Assembly (NCBI RefSeq): GCF_040096075.1
Contig: NZ_JBBMFJ010000038.1
Location: forward strand, 1 to 27,867
Source of the DNA: Brotaphodocola faecis
Lineage (GTDB): Bacteria; Bacillota; Clostridia; Lachnospirales; Lachnospiraceae
Direction: 5' to 3'
DNA: 27,867 nucleotides
This document shows, piece by piece, positions 22,975-27,867 of the stretch. How positions within the stretch are numbered: position 1 is the stretch's first letter; every line of letters starts with the position of its first letter. The position numbers and the translations under genes were made by a program. Below the pieces are notes generated by a model, which saw only the letters and a program-made list of their open reading frames with translations, searched no databases and had not been told where the DNA came from.

Positions 22975-23397
22975 ATGATGAAGCCATCTGAATTTCAGAC
23001 AACCATAGAGAACCAGTTTGATTACATCTGTAAAGTCGCTATGGAAGATGAACGCAAAGACTATCTCAAAGCGTTGTCCAGACAGTGCAAACGGGAAACC
23101 CTGTTTTGTGATATGGACGATTACACCGTTAATCTGTTTTCTTCCGAAGACACCTATCCATCCCACTTCCATACTTTTGAAATGGATGGATTTACTGTCC
23201 GTATTGAAAACAGCCTGTTAGCAGAAGCATTAGAAAATCTGGATGGAAAGAAACGTGATGTTATCCTGAGATATTATTTTCTTGGATTTGACGATACGGA
23301 AATTTCAAAAATTCTGGAAGTCAACCGTTCTACTATCCAGAGAAGAAGACACGCCGGACTAGAATTTATCAAAAAATTTATGGAGGAGGAAGCATGA
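22975..23397 (+). CDS. orf7: Sigma-70 region-4-like regulator (Tn916 Orf7)
   Basis: A 140-aa protein whose C-terminal half (about 78-135) is a sigma factor region 4 HTH: LAEALENLDGKKRDVILRYY, then DDTEISKILEVNRSTIQRRR. In Tn916, Orf7 and Orf8 are needed to raise expression of the excision and transfer genes. The ATG at 22975 is used here; the ATG at 22978 is equally possible. Its ribosome site lies in a hairpin, and a leader peptide and terminator stand upstream, so several layers of control are likely. It overlaps orf8 by 4 bases. Confidence 0.9.
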   Translation: MMKPSEFQTTIENQFDYICKVAMEDERKDYLKALSRQCKRETLFCDMDDYTVNLFSSEDTYPSHFHTFEMDGFTVRIENSLLAEALENLDGKKRDVILRYYFLGFDDTEISKILEVNRSTIQRRRHAGLEFIKKFMEEEA

Positions 23398-23633
23398 CAG
23401 CAAAGCACCCTATGATTCCGTTTCCTGTGATTGTAAGGGCTGCGGACGGCGATATTGAAGCAGTCAACCAGATTGTACGCCATTACAGCGGTTTTATTGC
23501 CAGCCGTTCCATGCGTCCCATGAAAGACGAATATGGGAATACCCACATGGTTGTAGATGAAACCCTACGCCGCCGGATGGAAACACGTCTGATTGCAAAG
23601 ATTTTATCTTTTGAAATCAGGGAACCAAAATAA
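23394..23633 (+). CDS. orf8: Helix-turn-helix protein (Tn916 Orf8)
   Basis: A 79-aa protein of the conjugative-transposon HTH family typified by Tn916 Orf8. It begins MTAKHPMIPFPVIVRAADGD, followed by EAVNQIVRHYSGFIASRSMR and a C-terminal RRRMETRLIAKILSFEI helix. It resembles an ECF-sigma region 2 fragment and probably works with Orf7 as a split regulator. The ATG overlaps the orf7 stop (ATGA) and follows GGAGGA. Confidence 0.9.
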   Translation: MTAKHPMIPFPVIVRAADGDIEAVNQIVRHYSGFIASRSMRPMKDEYGNTHMVVDETLRRRMETRLIAKILSFEIREPK

Positions 23634-23640
23634 AAATAAC

Positions 23641-24060
23641 GCTCTCCTGTGGAAGCATGGACAAGCCCATGCTTCCCAGACAGAGCTTGCCAGTCTATTA
23701 AAGTGCATTATCACCAGTGCATTTTAACAGGCTAACAAAGCCGGATTGTTCCTTGAAAAAGAAAGCGTCTAATCAACGCAGCATAAAGCAGCCGAATACG
23801 TTTCGATAGAAAGAGAGCCGTTGGGCTGGCACGCCGTAACCCACCAAAGGAGGGATGAAACCGGATAGCGATTCCTGCCAGCGTTCCATAAGCAGCTTAC
23901 CGCAGAGCTGCCGCCATGACCTTTCTATCGTGATAATGATACTTCCGTACAGCCTTAGTCCGTGTGATGATCTAGCACCGTTGGCAAAGGGTACGGCTGG
24001 ATGAGAACCATGCAGGGGTGAGATTCCCATGAGCTTTAGCGAAAGCTGTTCGGTTTGCTT
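23641..24060 (+). ncRNA. Candidate structured RNA upstream of tnpW
   Basis: This 420-base gene-free stretch holds a dense set of helices. They are 23651-23660/23667-23676 (10 bp perfect); 23698-23707/23718-23727 (10 bp, one G-U); long-range 23804-23813/23921-23930 (10 bp perfect); 23825-23831/23876-23882 (7 bp); 23892-23897/23906-23911 (6 bp); 23945-23950/23991-23996 (6 bp); and 24032-24037/24042-24047 (6 bp, AGCG loop), enclosed by AACC/GGTT at 24006-24009 and 24052-24055. The long-range helix encloses two others, forming a multi-branch domain. It lies between orf8 and tnpW on the coding strand. I cannot name an RNA family; it might be a known one I do not recognise, a ribozyme-like element, or DNA sites for excision proteins. 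Confidence 0.6.
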
Positions 24061-24089
24061 CAAAGAAAATAACAGGAGGTTGTTATCTT

Positions 24090-24242
24090 ATGGAAAACAC
24101 AAAGAATCCTGTCCCTGAAATGATACGGGAATACCAGATAGGAAACACCTGTTATGTGGTAAAATCCCGTTCAAAAGAACAGGCACAGGAAGACGCAGTA
24201 ACGAAAGTAAAAAGGCTTATCCGTAATGACTTGAAACAATAA
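24090..24242 (+). CDS. tnpW: Transposon-encoded TnpW-family protein
   Basis: A 50-aa protein beginning MENTKNPVPEMIREYQIGNT and ending KVKRLIRNDLKQ. I recognise this as the TnpW family, small proteins found next to TnpX-type recombinases in Tn4451-like and related clostridial elements. AGGAGG lies about 10 nt before the ATG. The role is unknown; position suggests an accessory to excision. The recombinase gene starts 94 bases downstream. Confidence 0.85.
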   Translation: MENTKNPVPEMIREYQIGNTCYVVKSRSKEQAQEDAVTKVKRLIRNDLKQ

Positions 24243-24260
24243 TTTTGCTATAAAACAGGG

Positions 24261-24289
24261 CAGACAGAAAACAGAAAATGCGGTACAAT
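24261..24289 (+). promoter_or_regulatory. Possible promoter of the recombinase gene
   Basis: CAGACA at 24261-24266 (-35-like) and TACAAT at 24284-24289 (-10) are 17 bp apart. The -35 hexamer forms an inverted repeat with TGTCTG at 24306-24311, which straddles the -10 and could bind a regulator. Evidence is modest. Confidence 0.45.
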
Positions 24290-24336
24290 AAAGTTGCAAA
24301 AGCATTGTCTGTTTGACTGTCGGATAGGAGGTATTT

Positions 24337-26013
24337 ATGTTACAGCAGTCAAACAACACTATCACTTCCATTTATCCGATTGGAAATCAAACAGAGGAAT
24401 TAACCGCATTATACTGTCGGCTTTCACAAGATGATAAACAGGAGGGTGATTCAAACAGTATTATTAACCAGAAAAAAATCCTGAAGCGTTATGCAATCGA
24501 ACATGGGTATCAGCCTTATGTGTTTTTTGTAGATGATGGATTTTCTGGTACAAATTTCAACAGACCAGATTTTCAAAGAATGATTGCAGAGGTCGAAGCA
24601 GGAAGAATCAAACGCGTTATAGTCAAAGATATGTCAAGACTTGGGCGTGATTATTTGCAGGTGGGAATGTACACAGAAATTATGTTCCCGAACATGGATG
24701 TCCATTTTATTGCTGTCAATGATGGCGTGGATAGCCATGTGGGGGAGAATGAGTTTACCCCATTTCGTAACATAATCAACGAATGGTACGCAAAGGACAC
24801 CAGCAAAAAAATCCGTGCAGTCAAACGTTCTAAAGGAATGGCAGGCGAGCATATCGGTTCTCACGCTCCTTATGGCTACATGAAGAATCCTGACAATAAA
24901 AAGGAATGGCTTATAGATGAAGAAGCCGCCGAAGTGGTTCGGGAAATCTTCCGTTTATGTGTCAATGGTTATGGACCGACACGAATTGCAAATATTCTAA
25001 CGGAAAGAAAAATTCTTTGCCCTACTTATTATGCGTTAGAGCATGGGGAAAAGCCACGAACCGTTCTTCCACCTGACAAGTATCTGTGGAGCGCAACTGT
25101 GGTATCTCACATCTTAGAAAGAATGGATTATTTAGGACATACTGTGAATTTTAAGACCCATGTTAAGTCTTATAAAAATCGCAAAAAAATTGATAACAGT
25201 CCTGAACAATGGAGGATTTTTGAGAATACCCATGAAGCAATCATTGACAAGGAAACCTTTGAGATTGTACAGAAAATCCGTTCCGGAAAACGCCGCCCTA
25301 CCAAAATGGGGGATATGCCTATGTTCTCTGGTTTGCTCTACTGTGCAGATTGCGGAAGCAAAATGACATTTCATAGGCAAATGGCACAGAGCGCAGAGAA
25401 ACATAATTTTGTATGCAGCAATTACCGGCACAATTCAAAATCATGTACTATGCACTATATTCGTAATGTAGTAGTCGAACAAATTGTGCTGGAAAACCTG
25501 AAAGAAGTTATCCGCTATGTATCAGATTATGAAGATGAATTTGTTCAGATGGTCATGGATACGGATATGCGGCAAAGAAATAAAGAACTGTCGCAAAAGA
25601 AAAAACGGCTTACAGAAATCCATTCCCGTATTCAAGAGTTGGACAAAATTTTTCAACGGATTTATGAAGACAATATTAGTGGAAAACTTTCAGATGAGCG
25701 CTTTATGAAACTTTCAAAAGGATATGAGGAAGAACAGCATACTTTGCAGAAAGAACAGACTTCCTTAGAGAAAGAATTACAGAAAGAAGAAAAACAATCT
25801 GTGGATGTAAAGCAATTTCTTTCAGTAGTCCGCAAGTACACTAACCTTACAGAACTAACACCAGAAATTGTACATGAGTTTATCGACAAAATTATTGTCC
25901 ATGCTCCTGATAAGAGCAGCGGTAAACGCTTACAGGAAATTGAAATTATCTATAACCATATCGGAGTATTCGACCACTCAAAGGTCACTTTGTGGAAAGG
26001 GAAAGCGGTATAG
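24337..26013 (+). CDS. Large serine recombinase, TndX/TnpX-type
   Basis: A 558-aa site-specific recombinase that cuts and joins the element's ends. The N-terminal resolvase domain has catalytic Ser30 in ALYCRLSQDD and the family's MSRLGRDYLQVG block. Next come the recombinase domain (about 175-300) and a zinc ribbon with Cys336, Cys339, Cys360 and Cys370. A long coiled coil (about 415-490) and a DUF4368-like C-terminus (LTPEIVHEFIDKIIVHAPDK) follow. It is a little longer than Tn5397 TndX (533 aa). AGGAGG precedes the ATG. It takes the place of Tn916 xis-int, so excision and insertion should follow the Tn5397/Tn4451 route with a short 2-bp crossover. Confidence 0.94.
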   Translation: MLQQSNNTITSIYPIGNQTEELTALYCRLSQDDKQEGDSNSIINQKKILKRYAIEHGYQPYVFFVDDGFSGTNFNRPDFQRMIAEVEAGRIKRVIVKDMSRLGRDYLQVGMYTEIMFPNMDVHFIAVNDGVDSHVGENEFTPFRNIINEWYAKDTSKKIRAVKRSKGMAGEHIGSHAPYGYMKNPDNKKEWLIDEEAAEVVREIFRLCVNGYGPTRIANILTERKILCPTYYALEHGEKPRTVLPPDKYLWSATVVSHILERMDYLGHTVNFKTHVKSYKNRKKIDNSPEQWRIFENTHEAIIDKETFEIVQKIRSGKRRPTKMGDMPMFSGLLYCADCGSKMTFHRQMAQSAEKHNFVCSNYRHNSKSCTMHYIRNVVVEQIVLENLKEVIRYVSDYEDEFVQMVMDTDMRQRNKELSQKKKRLTEIHSRIQELDKIFQRIYEDNISGKLSDERFMKLSKGYEEEQHTLQKEQTSLEKELQKEEKQSVDVKQFLSVVRKYTNLTELTPEIVHEFIDKIIVHAPDKSSGKRLQEIEIIYNHIGVFDHSKVTLWKGKAV

Positions 26014-26033
26014 TACGCAACATACTATACCGC
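26005..26033. repeat. Perfect 11-bp inverted repeat at the recombinase stop codon
   Basis: GCGGTATAGTA at 26005-26015 pairs with TACTATACCGC at 26023-26033 around CGCAACA. It includes the TAG stop at 26011-26013. No T tract follows, so it is either a weak terminator or an element-end recombinase or regulatory site. Confidence 0.75.
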
Positions 26034-26153
26034 AAAACCTAAATCTTAAAAACATCCTTACCAAACCCTCACATTTATGCGGATTTCCAGATTTTTTACT
26101 AAATTTGGGCGTGTGAAATTTATGAGGCAGATTTCCTTACGAATTCTTCACCG

Positions 26154-26549
26154 ATGTGTTATTGGTTGAAAACAAAGAATGAAGCAGATTGTATGGATGT
26201 TCTGGAGAACTTGATTCAGACATTTACTGCAGAATCCAGTAGATTCTTTTCAAATAGCACAGCGCTTAGTATTTTCAATGAGACCTATAAAGCGGTGATG
26301 GTTCAGATTCTGGAAGAAAAGAAGGGTACAGGGAAAAATCCGATAGAACGGGTGACGGATTTTGTAAAAGAATCAGTAAAAGAACCAGTAAGTAGAAATG
26401 AAGTAAGAGCGGTCTCGTCCTGGTTATTATATTCTGGTATTATTGGCTATTGTGATTTGTATAATAATGGTGATGTCACAGATGTGGTAAGCAATCGACG
26501 GGCCTATTTCATGGATAACGGAATTGCCAATCATATTACCGGTTATTGA
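26154..26549 (+). pseudogene. Truncated DUF4143-type ATPase, middle fragment
   Basis: A 131-codon frame resembling the DUF4143 part of the common prokaryotic AAA-type ATPases. The part from about LKTKNEADCMDVLENLIQTF through the winged region SVKEPVSRNEVRAVSSWLLY to NRRAYFMDNGIANHITGY matches the family's end-of-wHTH signature. The N-terminal Walker A/B ATPase domain is missing, and a stop comes right after the ITGY motif where about 150-200 more residues are normally found. It has no convincing ribosome site, and upstream the frame stops at about 26110. It is most likely a chromosomal relic cut at the element's right junction. Confidence 0.65.
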
Positions 26550-26605
26550 TCCATATCTCCAGTTGTTCTAAATCAAAAGCAATATATTGTGATTGACACA
26601 ACCTA

Positions 26606-26634
26606 TTGACTTTGATTTTATCTTGTGCTAGTAT
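26606..26634 (+). promoter_or_regulatory. Promoter of the isocitrate dehydrogenase gene
   Basis: A -35 TTGACT at 26606-26611 and a -10 TAGTAT at 26629-26634 are 17 bp apart, 45 bases before the ATG. Confidence 0.8.
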
Positions 26635-26678
26635 TTGAAAAAATAAAAAATGCAGGATAGAAATCAGGAGGTCATGGA

Positions 26679-27680
26679 ATGAAGAAAACGGTTACAGTAT
26701 TTAAGGGAGATGGAATCGGACCGGAAATTACGGATTGTGTGCTGGAAATTTTGCAGGCAGCAGGCGCAGAACTGGATTATGAGATCTATAATGTTGGTGA
26801 AGCAGAGTGGATAAAGAATGGCGCGCTGATTCCGGAAGAGGCATATGCGTCCTTTGACCGAAACCACGTGTTGCTGAAATCTCCGATCACAACTCCGATC
26901 GGTCATGGTTTCCGTTCTCTGAACGTAACGCTGCGAAAGAAATATGACCTCTATGCCAATATTCGCCCTGCAAAATCTAATATCGCGGTTGAGACTCCAT
27001 TCCATGATGTTGACATGGTCATTTTCCGCGAGAATACGGAAGATCTTTACGTTGGCGTGGAAGCGCAGATTGATGAGAACACCGTTCACGCAACCAAGAT
27101 TATTACGCGAAAAGCAAGTACCCGGATCATCCGTGATGCGTTTGAGTACGCGAAGGCTCATGGCCGGAAGAAAGTAACCTGCGTACACAAGGCCAATATC
27201 CTGAAAATGTCCGACGGCCTGTTTTTAAGCATTTTCAATGAAATTGCGAAAGAGTACCCGGAGATTGAACATAACGACAAGATTATTGACAATACCTGCA
27301 TGCAGATGGTTATGAATCCAAATCAGTTCGACATTATTGTAACACCGAATCTGTATGGGGATCTGCTGTCGGATCTGGCGAGCGGACTGATAGGCGGTCT
27401 TGGCCTTCTTCCATCCAGCAATCTGGGAACAGATTACGCTATGTTTGAGGCGGTTCACGGCAGCGCGCCGGATATTGCCGGACAGCATATTGCCAATCCG
27501 ACCGCATTTCTGTGGTCTGCCTGCATGATGCTGGAGCATCTGGATCAGCGCGAGTGCGCGGCAAAGATCCGTAAGGCGGTCGACGCAGTACTGGAAGAGG
27601 GCACATGCCTGACACCGGATCTGCACGGAACGGCAACGACCGAGATGTACCGCGATGCAATCATTCAGAAATTGAATTAA
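26679..27680 (+). CDS. NAD-type isocitrate dehydrogenase
   Basis: A 333-aa decarboxylating dehydrogenase (isocitrate to 2-oxoglutarate). Substrate-binding residues are visible: Ser80-x-Asn82 and Arg86 in SLNVTLRKKYD, Arg96 in ANIRP, Arg117 in RENTEDLY and Tyr124. The IDH-type RENTEDLY block separates it from isopropylmalate dehydrogenase, which has RELTGG. In HGSAPDIAGQHIANP, Asp265-Ile266 replaces the Lys-Tyr pair of NADP enzymes, so NAD is the likely cofactor. Homoisocitrate dehydrogenase is a less likely alternative. AGGAGG lies upstream of the ATG. It is a single-gene unit with its own promoter and terminator and would supply 2-oxoglutarate for glutamate synthesis. Confidence 0.93.
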   Translation: MKKTVTVFKGDGIGPEITDCVLEILQAAGAELDYEIYNVGEAEWIKNGALIPEEAYASFDRNHVLLKSPITTPIGHGFRSLNVTLRKKYDLYANIRPAKSNIAVETPFHDVDMVIFRENTEDLYVGVEAQIDENTVHATKIITRKASTRIIRDAFEYAKAHGRKKVTCVHKANILKMSDGLFLSIFNEIAKEYPEIEHNDKIIDNTCMQMVMNPNQFDIIVTPNLYGDLLSDLASGLIGGLGLLPSSNLGTDYAMFEAVHGSAPDIAGQHIANPTAFLWSACMMLEHLDQRECAAKIRKAVDAVLEEGTCLTPDLHGTATTEMYRDAIIQKLN

Positions 27681-27694
27681 GTGCTGGCAAGATG

Positions 27695-27725
27695 AGGAGT
27701 TCACTGAAGGGTGGGCTCCTTTTTA
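27695..27725 (+). terminator. Terminator of the isocitrate dehydrogenase gene
   Basis: AGGAGTTCAC at 27695-27704 pairs with GTGGGCTCCT at 27711-27720 (10 bp, two G-U pairs) around a 6-nt loop, followed by TTTTA. Confidence 0.9.
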
Positions 27726-27784
27726 TGTTTCATGGGAAATTGCGTCCTGTTGAAAAAATTGCCCCATGGCTTTCCGAAATAATA

Positions 27785-27833
27785 TGGTATAATGGTAACT
27801 GTTCAGTAGGTCTGCGCATTCACTGCGCTGACC
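27785..27833 (+). promoter_or_regulatory. Extended -10 promoter and 5' leader hairpin of a gene beyond the window
   Basis: TGGTATAAT at 27785-27793 is a perfect extended -10 element; a -35 is not clear. About 16 bases later, GGTC-T-GCGCA at 27809-27818 pairs with TGCGC-T-GACC at 27824-27833 (one T-T mismatch), so the transcript would start with a strong hairpin. No coding start is visible before the window ends. Confidence 0.6.
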
Positions 27834-27867
27834 GTATGAAAACATGGGCTTGCAGGCAAAAATCCCA

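Larger units (their letters stand above)
4640..26150. mobile_element. Tn916/Tn5397-like integrative conjugative element, about 21.5 kb
   Basis: The block carries a complete Tn916-type transfer module (orf23 to orf13, including oriT and ardA) and an orf7-orf8 regulatory pair. It ends with tnpW and a large serine recombinase of the TndX/TnpX group, which is the Tn5397 arrangement rather than the Tn916 int-xis arrangement. There is no tet(M); the cargo is a two-component system plus a lantibiotic-immunity-like ABC transporter. The ends are inferred: the left lies between the tRNA terminator and 4744, the right between the recombinase stop at 26013 and a truncated chromosomal ATPase gene. TndX-type enzymes leave only a very short direct repeat, so I could not fix the attachment sites. 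The coordinates are approximate. Confidence 0.88.

Noticed and set aside
23641..24060. Group II intron or CRISPR-like array in the gene-free region
   Set aside because: There is no intron domain V signature, no reverse transcriptase, and no regularly spaced repeats.
23773..24063. 96-codon open frame on the minus strand inside the candidate RNA region
   Set aside because: It has no ribosome site, lies antisense to the likely transcript, and its residues follow from the paired DNA segments. I treat it as a by-product of the structured region.

Overview
The window looks like a chromosomal segment of a gut Firmicute, most likely a Lachnospiraceae-type Clostridia. The evidence is the 23S rRNA 3' end, Gram-positive Shine-Dalgarno sites, a DUF5722-type secreted protein, a tRNA cluster without encoded CCA, and a Tn916/Tn5397-family conjugative element. 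The assignment to family level is inference.

Host left flank (1-4485): the 3' end of a 23S rRNA with its terminator and no 5S gene behind it. Next come an autoregulated-looking marR-MATE efflux operon, a secreted DUF5722 glycosidase-like protein, and a tRNA-Asn/Glu/Cys operon with a near-perfect sigma-70 promoter and a strong terminator.

Integrated element (about 4640 to 26150): an integrative conjugative element of about 21.5 kb. Its transfer module follows Tn916 in the order orf23, orf22, orf21 (coupling ATPase), oriT, orf20 (MobT relaxase), orf19, ardA, orf17, orf16 (VirB4-like ATPase), orf15, orf14 (cell-wall hydrolase) and orf13 (TcpC). At the left end a C5-cytosine methyltransferase gene is inserted exactly between two copies of a 12-bp repeat and splits a small ORF. 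Deleting 1080 bp restores a 49-codon frame that overlaps the orf23 start. Where Tn916 carries tet(M), this element carries an AT-richer cargo: an orf9-like XRE repressor, a 62-aa HTH protein, a two-component system, and a three-gene ABC transporter. The transporter ATPase has a Glu in place of the Q-loop Gln, as in LanF lantibiotic-immunity ATPases. Four 9-bp repeats at an exact 11-bp period lie directly in front of the transporter operon and are the likely response-regulator sites. The right part holds a leader-peptide/terminator region, the orf7 sigma-like and orf8 HTH regulators, a roughly 420-nt region with many strong helices (candidate structured RNA), tnpW, and a TndX/TnpX-type large serine recombinase in place of the Tn916 tyrosine integrase.

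Host right flank (26154-27867): a both-ends-truncated fragment of a DUF4143-type ATPase, then an NAD-type isocitrate dehydrogenase gene with its own promoter and terminator, and the promoter of a gene beyond the window.

How the parts fit: orf7, orf8 and the recombinase would drive excision. In the circle, transcription could run across the joined ends into the transfer genes. MobT nicks oriT, the coupling ATPase and the orf17-orf13 proteins move the strand, and ArdA plus the methyltransferase would protect the incoming DNA. The cargo would give the host protection against lanthipeptide-like antimicrobials. Functions rest on family recognition from sequence; no database search was run.
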